From an uncultured Elioraea sp. (lineage in GTDB: Bacteria > Pseudomonadota > Alphaproteobacteria > Acetobacterales > Acetobacteraceae): 13,787 nucleotides of DNA. Positions 1 to 6,233 of the stretch are shown in pieces. Where the stretch lies: the NCBI GenBank assembly GCA_937995555.1, contig CALKJX010000275.1, positions 1-13,787 of the forward strand, written 5' to 3'. The notes below the pieces were generated by a model. It had not been told where the DNA came from. It searched no databases and saw only the letters and a list, made by a program, of their open reading frames with translations. The position numbers were made by a program, and so were the translations under genes. Each line of letters starts with the position of its first letter. The stretch's first letter is position 1.

Positions 1-621
1 GCCGAGGAGATCGTGATCTGGATGAGCGCGCCCTGGCGCTTCGTCACGCTCTCGGATGCGTTCACCACCGGCTCCTCGATCATGCCGCAGAAGCGCAACC
101 CGGACGCGGCGGAGCTGGTGCGCGCCAAGACCGGGCGGATCAACGGCAACCTGGTCGCGCTGCTGACGGTGATGAAGGGGCTGGCGCTGACCTACGGCAA
201 GGACATGCAGGAGGACAAGGAGCCGATCTTCGACACGGCCGACAGCCTCGCCCTCTGCCTCGCCGCGACCGCCGGCATGGTGCGCGACATGCGGCCGAAC
301 GCGGAGGCGATGCGGCGCTGGGCCGGCGAGGGCTTCGCGACCGCGACCGACCTCGCCGACTGGCTGGTGCGCGTGCTCGGCCTGCCGTTCCGCACCGCGC
401 ATCACATCACCGGCCGGCTGGTGGCGGCGGCCGAGGCGAAGGGCACGGATCTCGCGGGGCTGACGCTCGCCGAGATGCAGGCGGTCGAGCCGCGCATCAC
501 CGAGGACGTGTTCTCGGTGCTCTCGGTTGAGGCCTCGCTCGCCTCGCGCGTGAGCTATGGCGGCACCGCGCCGGCGAATGTCGCGGCGCAGGCCAAGGCC
601 TGGCGCGAGCGGCTCGGGTGA
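1..621 (+). CDS. argH: argininosuccinate lyase, C-terminal part (5' end outside window)
   Basis: Argininosuccinate lyase splits argininosuccinate into arginine and fumarate, the last step of arginine synthesis, in the cytoplasm as a homotetramer. The frame is open from base 1 and ends at TGA 619-621, giving 206 residues; the family usually has about 460-470, so roughly the N-terminal 55% lies upstream of the window. The fumarate-lyase superfamily signature GSSIMPQKRNPD is at fragment residues 24-35. The first Ser of this mobile loop is the expected catalytic base, and the Lys and Asn are the expected substrate contacts. The downstream helices (for example AKTGRINGNL and YGKDMQEDKEPIFD) are typical of ArgH and separate it from fumarase or adenylosuccinate lyase. 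lptM and lysA follow on the same strand, as in many alphaproteobacteria, but a roughly 0.4-kb gap with an antisense gene separates them here. Confidence 0.97.
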   Translation, partial: AEEIVIWMSAPWRFVTLSDAFTTGSSIMPQKRNPDAAELVRAKTGRINGNLVALLTVMKGLALTYGKDMQEDKEPIFDTADSLALCLAATAGMVRDMRPNAEAMRRWAGEGFATATDLADWLVRVLGLPFRTAHHITGRLVAAAEAKGTDLAGLTLAEMQAVEPRITEDVFSVLSVEASLASRVSYGGTAPANVAAQAKAWRERLG

Positions 622-1034
622 CCGTGGCCCGGCGCACGCAGTTCGGCTGATCGGCGGAGAGAGTGCGAGCGGACGGCGGGCTCGCGCGCTTCCGTGCGAG
701 GCGGTCGCGCTCCGCGGGCGTCAGCACGGACCCGGACGCACCGGCCCCGACCAGCGCCTCGAAGGCCGCGCGCGTGGCTGAGCCCGTCGGCGATCAGCCG
801 GACGGGCAGCGCCACCGAGAGAAGCCCGAGCGCCCAGCACAGGACGGCAAGACCGGTCAGGCGGCGGGCTGCGGCGGGCGGGGCGGTCCTGGCCTGCAGG
901 GAAATGCTGCGCGGCCAGCCATACCACGGCCAGAACGGACCGGCAGGTCCAGGCGACGGCGGGAGCATGGCGCGCGCGGTACGGTTGAGGCACCATGGCG
1001 CCATGTTCCAGGGCGCATTCGGCACTTCCGGCAT
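622..1034 (-). pseudogene. single-pass membrane protein gene, apparently frameshifted; family not recognised
   Basis: On the minus strand, an ATG at 1034-1032 lies 6 nt after a perfect AGGAGG (plus-strand 1041-1046). From there a frame runs through an aromatic stretch (FWPWYGWPRS) and a clear membrane helix, LTGLAVLCWALGLLSVALPV, then LIADGLSHA. Near 770-775 the likely coding frame moves by one base. The shifted frame continues RAAFEALVGAGASGS and LTPAERDRLARKRA with almost only G or C in third position, as before the shift, while the unshifted frame becomes Arg/Gly-rich. The 3' end is unclear: the unshifted frame stops at 555 and the shifted one at 497, both inside argH, so the original end may be lost. 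The plus-strand frames here are Arg/Pro/Ser-rich and look non-coding. The shift could be a real mutation or a sequencing error. I cannot assign a function; later in-frame starts exist at 1004 and 968. Confidence 0.45.
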
Positions 1035-1251
1035 GGGCTGCCTCCTGCCGCTCCGGCGCTGGACCCGCGCGGTCCTGCTGCTCGCGCTGGTCGCCGCCGT
1101 GCTCCTGGTCGGATGCGGCAAGCGCGGCGACCCGGTGCCGCCCGGCCCGGAGGAGGAGGTCATCTACCCCCGCACCTATCCACGCGACGAGACCACGCCG
1201 CGCGGAGGCGGTCGCGTGGTCTTCCCGCCCCCGCCCGGACGGAGACGCTGA
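1033..1251 (+). CDS. lptM: LptM-like small outer-membrane lipoprotein
   Basis: The 72-residue product is a short secreted lipoprotein: a basic n-region (LRRWTR), a hydrophobic core (AVLLLALVAAVLL) and a lipobox LLVGC, with the lipidated Cys at residue 28. The mature start CGKRGDPVPP matches the short C-G-x-K/R-G-x-x-x-P-P pattern of LptM (formerly YifL), which in Escherichia coli helps mature the LPS translocon LptD-LptE. Position between argH and lysA is the usual alphaproteobacterial setting and supports the call. The tail is Pro/Arg-rich and low in complexity, as is common in the family. ATG 1033 gives a normal signal peptide. An in-frame ATG at 1003 would add ten residues and has a GAGG 12 nt upstream, so the start is uncertain. 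The stop is 1 nt before the lysA ATG, so the two are probably translated together. Confidence 0.75.
   Translation: MGCLLPLRRWTRAVLLLALVAAVLLVGCGKRGDPVPPGPEEEVIYPRTYPRDETTPRGGGRVVFPPPPGRRR
1041..1046 (-). promoter_or_regulatory. Shine-Dalgarno for the divergent membrane gene
   Basis: CCTCCT on the plus strand reads AGGAGG on the minus strand, 6 nt before the ATG at 1034-1032. It is the best argument for that start. The same bases encode Leu-Leu in the signal peptide of the lipoprotein gene on the other strand, so the match could be coincidence. Confidence 0.4.
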
Positions 1252-1252
1252 C

Positions 1253-2593
1253 ATGGCCACCCCTGCACCGGTTCGCGCTGACGAGGACCCGTCCTTCGAC
1301 GAGATCCTCGCGCTGCGCCCGCATCTCTCGGTCGCGATCGAGGCCGGGCTGAAGGTCGAGGGCGTGCCGGTCGCGCGCATCGCCGCCGCGCACGGCACGC
1401 CGAGCTGGGTCTATTCCGCCTCCACGATCGAGGGACGCTATCGCGCGCTGGCCGAGGCACTGTCGGGGGCCGGCCTCGATGCGCGCATCCACTACGCGAT
1501 GAAGGCGAACGACGCGCTCGCCGTGGTGCGCCTGCTCGGTCGCCTCGGCGCCGGTGCGGATGTGGTCTCGGGCGGGGAGTTCCTCGCCGCCCGCGCGGCC
1601 GGCATCGCGCCGGCCGACATCGTGTTCTCCGGCGTGGGCAAGACCGAGGCGGAGCTCCGCACCGCACTTGCCGCCGGCGTCGGCCAGATCAATGTCGAGA
1701 GCGCCGAGGAGCTGGCGATGCTTAGCGCGATCGCCGCGAGCATGGGCCTCAGCGCGCCGGTCGCGCTCCGCGTGAACCCGGATGTCGATGCCGGCACCCA
1801 CGCCAAGATCACCACCGGCAGGGCCGAGAACAAGTTCGGCATCCCCATCGATACGGCGCGCGATCTCTACGCGCGCGCGGCGAACAGCGCCGGCATCCGC
1901 ATGCGCGGCGTGGCCGTGCATATCGGCAGCCAGATCACCGCGCTGGCACCCTATCGCGCGGCCTATGCGCGGCTGGCCGAGCTCGTGCGGTCCCTGCGCG
2001 CGGAGGGACTGCCGGTGGAGCGGGTCGATTGCGGCGGCGGGCTCGGCATCCCCTACCGCAACGAACCCGCGCCCTCGCCCGCGGCCTTCGCGCATGTCCT
2101 GCGCGAGACCCTCGGCGGCATCGGCCTGCCGCTGATGCTGGAGCCCGGACGCTGGCTGGTCGGCCCGGCGGGGCTGCTGCTCGCGCGCGTCATTCTCGAG
2201 AAGCAGGGCGCGTCCCACCGCTTCGTGATCCTCGACGCGGCGATGAACGATCTGATCCGTCCCTCCCTCTACGAGGCGTGGCACGCGATCGTTCCTGTGT
2301 CGGCGACGCGGTGGCACGCGCCGCTCGCGCCGGCTGAGGTGGTGGGACCGGTCTGCGAGAGCGGCGACACCTTCGCCAGCGCACGGATGCTGCCGCCCCT
2401 CGGACCCGGAGAGCTGGTGGCGATCCTGGATGCCGGCGCTTACGGCGCGGTCATGAGTTCGACCTACAATGCGCGGCCGCTGGCCGCCGCCGTGATGGTG
2501 CGCGGAGACGAGGTCGCGGTGATCCGCCCGAGACAGTCGCACGAGGCGCTGATTGCCCAGGATGTGATCCCGCCCTGGCTTGCTTCCGGGTGA
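1253..2593 (+). CDS. lysA: diaminopimelate decarboxylase
   Basis: LysA decarboxylates meso-diaminopimelate to L-lysine, the last step of lysine synthesis, using PLP. The product is 446 residues, slightly longer than the usual 420 because of an N-terminal extension. It is a fold-type III barrel: HYAMKAND carries the PLP lysine (Lys84), HIGSQ is at about 223-227, EPGRWLVGPAG begins at Glu297, and CESGDTFA supplies the Cys/Glu/Asp of the second half of the active site (Cys368, Glu369, Asp372). DAGAYGAVMSSTYNARP near the C-terminus has the Tyr (397) expected at the cofactor. These motifs separate it from ornithine/arginine decarboxylases and alanine racemase. The start ATG is 1 nt after the lptM stop and has GGAG 8 nt upstream, inside lptM, so coupling is likely. 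The frame extends open upstream but overlaps lptM there and has no LysA character. Confidence 0.96.
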   Translation: MATPAPVRADEDPSFDEILALRPHLSVAIEAGLKVEGVPVARIAAAHGTPSWVYSASTIEGRYRALAEALSGAGLDARIHYAMKANDALAVVRLLGRLGAGADVVSGGEFLAARAAGIAPADIVFSGVGKTEAELRTALAAGVGQINVESAEELAMLSAIAASMGLSAPVALRVNPDVDAGTHAKITTGRAENKFGIPIDTARDLYARAANSAGIRMRGVAVHIGSQITALAPYRAAYARLAELVRSLRAEGLPVERVDCGGGLGIPYRNEPAPSPAAFAHVLRETLGGIGLPLMLEPGRWLVGPAGLLLARVILEKQGASHRFVILDAAMNDLIRPSLYEAWHAIVPVSATRWHAPLAPAEVVGPVCESGDTFASARMLPPLGPGELVAILDAGAYGAVMSSTYNARPLAAAVMVRGDEVAVIRPRQSHEALIAQDVIPPWLASG

Positions 2594-2603
2594 TGATGCA
2601 TCC

Positions 2604-5222
2604 ATGAGCCGCGCCGCGCCGCCCCCCTTCCCGCCACCGCCGATCCGGCGGCTCGGGTTCCGGCGCGGCCTCGCGCGCGCAGCGATCCTTTGGGAGCGGG
2701 TCTGGCCCGCGATCGCGCCGCTGCTCGGCATCCTCGGCGTCTTCGGCGTGATCGCGCTGACCGGCCTGCTGCCGCTGCTGCCCGGTTGGCTGCACCTGAT
2801 CGTGCTCGCGGCATTCCTCTGCGCCGCCTGCGCCGCGATCGTCTGGGCGGCGGGGCAGATCCGCCTGCCCGGCGGCGCCGAGGGCGAACGGCGGCTGGAG
2901 CGCGCCTCGGGGCTCGCGCATCGTCCGCTCGCGAGCCTCGCCGATCGGCCCGCCGGCGGCGCCGATCCCGCCACCGCCGCACTCTGGGCGGCGCATCAGG
3001 CGCGGGCGGCCAGGGCTGCGGCCAATCTCAAGGTCGGCACGCCGCATCCCGGCCTGCCGCGGCGCGACCCGATGGCGCTGCGCGCCGGACTCGCGCTCTC
3101 GCTGCTCGCGGCGCTGGTCGTCGCCGGTCCGGAGACAGGCCCGCGACTGGGAGCCGCGGTCTCGCCCTCCTTCGGCGCCCCCGCCGCGCCGCCGCTGCCG
3201 CTCCGGCTCGAGCTCTGGATCACCCCGCCCGCCCATACCGGCATGGCGCCGGTGTTCGTCCGGCATGAGCCGGGCGCGGCCACCGCCCCGATCACCGTGC
3301 CGACGGCGAGCCGGCTCGCGGTGCACGTGTCAGGCGGCACGGGCGGTGCGCCACGGCTCGATGCGGGCGGCGGCGAGGTCGCGTTCCGCAGCCTCGACGC
3401 GCAGTCCTTCGCCGCCGAGACGACGCTCGCCACACCCGGCCGGCTTGCGATCACGCGCGACGGCAGGGAACTCGCCGCCTGGCCGCTGCGCCTGCTGACC
3501 GACGCCCCGCCGACCGTCGCCTTCGTCGCCCCGCCCGGCCGCGGGCCGGGCACGCCGCAGCTTCGCATCGAGTTCGATGCGCGCGACGACTACGGCGTCG
3601 TGGCGGTGGACGCGATCCTGCGTCTGGTCGCCCGGCCCGAGGCCGAGCCGCTGACCGTGCCGATGCCCGTGCCGGGTGGCGCGACCCGGCATGTGCGCGG
3701 CACGGGCCAGCCCGATCTCTCCGCCCATCCCTGGGCCGGGCTGCCGGTGACGATCACCCTCGAGGCGCGCGACGGGGCGGACCAGACCGGACGCTCCGAG
3801 ACGATGACGGTCGAGCTGCCTGAGCGGCGGTTCGAGCATCCGGTAGCGCGCGCGCTGGTCGCATTGCGCAAGCGCATGACGCTCGCGCCGGCCGAGCGCA
3901 GCGCGCACACCCGCGAGCTCGACCGGCTCGCCGCCGCGCCGGAGGCGTTCGACCACGACTTCACCGTCTTCCTCGGCCTGCGCGTTGCGCGCTCGCGGCT
4001 GCGCTTCGACCGCACCGAGGGTGCGATCGCCGAGGTGCAGGAGCTGTTGTGGGATCTCGCGCTCCGCATCGAGGAGGGCGGGCGCGACCGCACCTGGCGT
4101 CAGCTCTCGGAGCTGCGCGAGCAGTTGCGCGAGGCGCTGGACCGGGCCGAGCGCGGCGAGGAGGTGGACCGCGCGGAGCTCGAGCGTCTTGCCCGGCAGC
4201 TCCAGGAGGCGATGCAGCGCTACTTCGAGGCGCTGATGGAGCAGATGCGCCGCGACGGCGTCGAGACCCTGCCGTTCGACCGCAACGCGCGCACCCTCGA
4301 CATGCGCGACATGCAGCGCATGGCCGAACGGATGCAGGAGGCCGCGCGGCGTGGCGAACTGGAGCGGATGCGCCAGCAGCTCGCCGAGCTCGAACGCGCG
4401 ATCGAGCAGCTCCAGCAGGGCCGGATGAGCCGGACGGAGAGCCCCGAGCGCCAGCAGCAGCGCGAGCAGGGCCAGCAGATGATGGGCGCGGTCAACGACA
4501 TGCTCCAGCGCCAGGGCCAGTTGCTGGACCGCAGCCACCGGCGCGCCGAGCAGGATCGCCAGCAGCGCCAGCCGCCGCGCAGCCAGCAGCAGCAATGGCG
4601 TCAGCCCTCGCCGGGGCAGCAGCCGCGGGGCCAGCCGCAGCAACAGCAACAGCAACAGCAGCAAAGCCAGCGCGCGGCCGAAGGCGAGATGGACCAGCGC
4701 CAGCAGCAGGCGCTGCGCCGCGCGCTCGGCGAGCTGATGGACCAGTTCGCCGACATGACCGGCGACGTGCCCGAGCCGCTCGGCCAGGCCGACATGGCGA
4801 TGCGCGAGGCGGTGGAGGCGCTCGGGCAGGGCGACAATGAGCGTGCCCAGGGGGCGCAGCAGCGCGCGATCGAGGCCCTGCAGCAGGGCGGGCGCGAGAT
4901 GCAGAACCAGATGGCCGGGATGATGGGGATGATGATGATGGAGCCCGGCGAGGGTGACGGCGATCCGGGCGGCGACAACACCGAGATGGGCGGCGACACC
5001 TCCGGCGAAGGCCGGGAGATGGGCCAGGGCCGCGATCCGCTCGGGCGGCCGCGGCGCGATCAGGTCGGCGGCCGCGACGAGGGTTCCGACGTGCGCGTAC
5101 CCGAGGAGATGGAGATGCAGCGCACCCGCGAGATCCAGGAGGAGCTGCGCCGGCGCGCGGGCGAGCGCGAGCGTCCGCAGCCCGAGCTCGAATACATCGA
5201 CCGGCTGCTGCGCCGCTTCTGA
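2604..5222 (+). CDS. TIGR02302/DUF4175 family membrane protein with Gln-rich coiled coil
   Basis: This 872-residue protein matches the alphaproteobacterial TIGR02302 (DUF4175) family in length, layout and position after lysA. Two helices lie near residues 36-85 (LLGILGVFGVIALTGLLPLL and HLIVLAAFLCAACAAIVWAA) and a third near 160-175 (AGLALSLLAALVVAG). A long, probably periplasmic, beta-rich part follows to about residue 415, then a long charged coiled coil rich in Gln, Glu, Arg and Met. The coiled coil includes a nine-Gln run (679-687), a Met-rich patch MAGMMGMMMM (770-779) and an acidic Gly-rich linker. The C-terminus ELEYIDRLLRRF is the part I recognise as conserved in the family. No enzyme motif was seen; the role is unknown, presumably in the envelope. 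The start ATG 2604 is 10 nt after the lysA stop and lacks a strong ribosome site; a TTG at 2580 would overlap lysA and is less likely. Confidence 0.85.
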   Translation: MSRAAPPPFPPPPIRRLGFRRGLARAAILWERVWPAIAPLLGILGVFGVIALTGLLPLLPGWLHLIVLAAFLCAACAAIVWAAGQIRLPGGAEGERRLERASGLAHRPLASLADRPAGGADPATAALWAAHQARAARAAANLKVGTPHPGLPRRDPMALRAGLALSLLAALVVAGPETGPRLGAAVSPSFGAPAAPPLPLRLELWITPPAHTGMAPVFVRHEPGAATAPITVPTASRLAVHVSGGTGGAPRLDAGGGEVAFRSLDAQSFAAETTLATPGRLAITRDGRELAAWPLRLLTDAPPTVAFVAPPGRGPGTPQLRIEFDARDDYGVVAVDAILRLVARPEAEPLTVPMPVPGGATRHVRGTGQPDLSAHPWAGLPVTITLEARDGADQTGRSETMTVELPERRFEHPVARALVALRKRMTLAPAERSAHTRELDRLAAAPEAFDHDFTVFLGLRVARSRLRFDRTEGAIAEVQELLWDLALRIEEGGRDRTWRQLSELREQLREALDRAERGEEVDRAELERLARQLQEAMQRYFEALMEQMRRDGVETLPFDRNARTLDMRDMQRMAERMQEAARRGELERMRQQLAELERAIEQLQQGRMSRTESPERQQQREQGQQMMGAVNDMLQRQGQLLDRSHRRAEQDRQQRQPPRSQQQQWRQPSPGQQPRGQPQQQQQQQQQSQRAAEGEMDQRQQQALRRALGELMDQFADMTGDVPEPLGQADMAMREAVEALGQGDNERAQGAQQRAIEALQQGGREMQNQMAGMMGMMMMEPGEGDGDPGGDNTEMGGDTSGEGREMGQGRDPLGRPRRDQVGGRDEGSDVRVPEEMEMQRTREIQEELRRRAGERERPQPELEYIDRLLRRF
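4638..4664 (+). repeat. CAG/CAA glutamine-codon repeat
   Basis: Nine consecutive Gln codons, starting as three copies of CAGCAA, encode residues 679-687 of the DUF4175 protein. The alternation of CAG and CAA in a genome that otherwise prefers CAG suggests slippage-prone expansion or selection against a pure CAG run. Strains may differ in length here. Confidence 0.85.
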
Positions 5223-5240
5223 GCCGCGCTTGCGCGCGGC
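5223..5240 (+). terminator. GC hairpin after the DUF4175 gene
   Basis: GCCGCGC (5223-5229), loop TTGC, GCGCGGC (5234-5240): a perfect 7-bp stem starting at the base after the TGA. No T-run follows, so it is at best a weak or Rho-assisted terminator, or a 3'-end stabilising structure. It lies between the lysA group and the MFS pseudogene. Confidence 0.4.
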
Positions 5241-5704
5241 CCGCCCGCGTGCCTCTCTCCGCGCGTGTCCCAGACCCGTCTCGCGCTCGTGGTCGGCATG
5301 CTCACCGCTGTCGGGCCGCTCTCGGTCGACATGTACCTGCCCGCCTTCGCCGCGATCGCCGTCGCGTTCGGCGGCTCGGGCGGGATGGTGACCCCGCGCG
5401 CGATCATGCGCGACGTGGCCGGGGGCGCGGCGGCAGCGCGGCTGATGAGCCGGCTGATCCTGGTGATGGGGGCGGCGCCGATCCTCGCGCCCTCGCTCGG
5501 CGGGCTGGTGCTCCAGGTCGCCGACTGGCGCGCGATCTTCTGGGTGCTGGCGGCCCATGGCGTCGCCTGTCTCGCGCTGACGCGGTTCGTCTTGCCCGAG
5601 ACCTTGCCGGCGGAGCGGTGCGTACGGCGCAACCTGCTCGGCATTGCCGGCGCCCATGCGGCCGCCGCGTCGGACCGGCCCTTCCTGGCGCCGGCGCTCG
5701 CCTC

Positions 5705-5830
5705 ATACCCGGCGCATGAAGGTTCCACCTTCGTGCGCCGGGCACGGTTGTTCCTCTGGCGCGCAGCCGCCACACCAGCCCTGCGCGCGATACCTGAAGC
5801 GCGAAGAGCGAGCCTTCGTGCTTCAGGTAT
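5705..5830. repeat. palindromic insertion element (two related hairpins, inverted-repeat ends) in the MFS pseudogene
   Basis: The segment lies exactly between two pieces of MFS homology and changes the frame. Its ends, ATACCCGGCGCATGAAGG (5705-5722) and the complement of ATACCTGAAGCACGAAGG (5813-5830), agree at 14 of 18 positions as inverted repeats. Each end is also one arm of its own hairpin, so four copies of one motif of about 15 bp are present. The middle (about 5743-5788) shows no gene. No clear target-site duplication was seen. It could be a REP doublet (BIME) or a miniature inverted-repeat element moved by a transposase encoded elsewhere. Confidence 0.6.
5708..5742. repeat. left hairpin of the palindromic element
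   Basis: CCCGGCGCATGAAGG (5708-5722), loop TTCCA, CCTTCGTGCGCCGGG (5728-5742): a 15-bp stem with a single mismatch. The loop and its closing bases, GGTTCCACC, recur in the intergenic hairpin at 8620-8640. Confidence 0.75.
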
Positions 5831-5831
5831 C
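5789..5831. repeat. right hairpin of the palindromic element
   Basis: GATACCTGAAGCGCGAAG (5789-5806), 7-nt loop, CTTCGTGCTTCAGGTATC (5814-5831): an 18-bp stem with one mismatch. Its right arm shares CCTTCGTGC with the right arm of the left hairpin. Confidence 0.75.
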
Positions 5832-6129
5832 AGTCGCAGGCGTGGGCGCACTGTTCGCCCACATCGCCGGCTCGCCGGTCGCGTTGATGGGCGTGCACGA
5901 GTTGAGCGCCGCGACCTGCGCCGTGATCTTCGGGGCCAGCGCCGCCTGCTGTGTCGGCGCGGCGCAGGCCAATGCCCGGCTGCTCAAGCGCCATCCGCCG
6001 CGCGTGCTGCCGGCGGTCGCGGCGACGCTGCTGGGCGCGGCCTCGCTGGTGCTGGCCTTCACCGCCTTCACCGGCGCGTTGCTTGCGGAGCGCTGGCGGC
6101 GACGCGCAATCCCGCCTCGGTCCATCTGA

Positions 6130-6191
6130 CAGGGGGTTTGGGAGAGACTCCGAGGGTCAAGGGCCATTGGCCCGCGCCCCCGTACCCCCAT
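6130..6191. repeat. REP-like intergenic block, copy 1
   Basis: Directly after the MFS pseudogene stop the sequence is purine-rich and then pyrimidine-rich: CAGGGGGTTTGGG, a GGAG/CTCC mini-hairpin (6141-6151), the near-palindrome GGGCCATTGGCCC (6161-6173) and several CCCCC runs. CAGGGGGTT and AAGGGCCA-N-TGGCCC occur in the same order at 8621-8664, also downstream of a minus-strand gene. No open frame of note. Confidence 0.5.
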
Positions 6192-6200
6192 CCCACGAGG

Positions 6201-6226
6201 GCGGCGCGCCTCGTCGGGCGCGCCGC
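6201..6226 (-). terminator. strong GC hairpin after the amidase gene
   Basis: GCGGCGCGCC (6201-6210), loop TCGTCG, GGCGCGCCGC (6217-6226): a perfect 10-bp stem starting 7 bp past the amidase stop. No U-run follows on either strand. Position suggests transcription termination or 3'-end protection for the amidase operon. Confidence 0.55.
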
Positions 6227-6233
6227 GGACACG

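Larger units (their letters stand above)
5265..6129 (+). pseudogene. broken Bcr/CflA-type MFS drug-efflux transporter
   Basis: Bcr/CflA proteins are 12-helix proton-driven exporters of about 400 residues. The start (GTG 5265) gives helix 1 and the family motif LSVDMYLPAF, but this runs straight into GGSGGMVTPRAIMRDVAGG, which belongs after helix 3. About 70 residues with helices 2-3 are therefore missing, by comparison with Bcr as I recall it. The next part (LGGLVLQVADWRAIFW, then LPETLPAER) fits helices 4-6 and runs to about 5705. A ~126-bp palindromic element interrupts it. The homology resumes in another frame at about 5830 (VAGVGALFAHIAGSPVAL, then AQANARLLKRHPPRVL) and ends early at TGA 6127-6129, with the last three or four helices lost. 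The product cannot be functional. The first frame stays open well past 6129 on the antisense of the amidase gene, which is chance. Its GC3 still resembles that of its neighbours, so decay may be recent. Confidence 0.85.

Noticed and set aside
694..1002. Plus-strand frame continuous with lptM, suggesting a much longer lipoprotein
   Set aside because: The upstream part is Arg/Pro/Ser-rich and would place the signal peptide in the middle of the protein; the minus strand has the coding bias there.
1160..2974. 604-codon minus-strand open frame opposite lysA
   Set aside because: Composition is Arg/Gly/Asp-rich without motifs, and lysA on the other strand has all its active-site residues.
3330..5657. 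Very long minus-strand open frame (775 codons) opposite the DUF4175 gene
   Set aside because: It is His/Leu/Arg/Ala-rich antisense of the Gln- and Arg-rich coding strand, has no domain, and spans gene borders. Such frames are common opposite GC-rich genes.
5708..5831. The two hairpins as Rho-independent terminators
   Set aside because: They lie inside a former coding region, have no T-runs, and are better explained as a repeat element.
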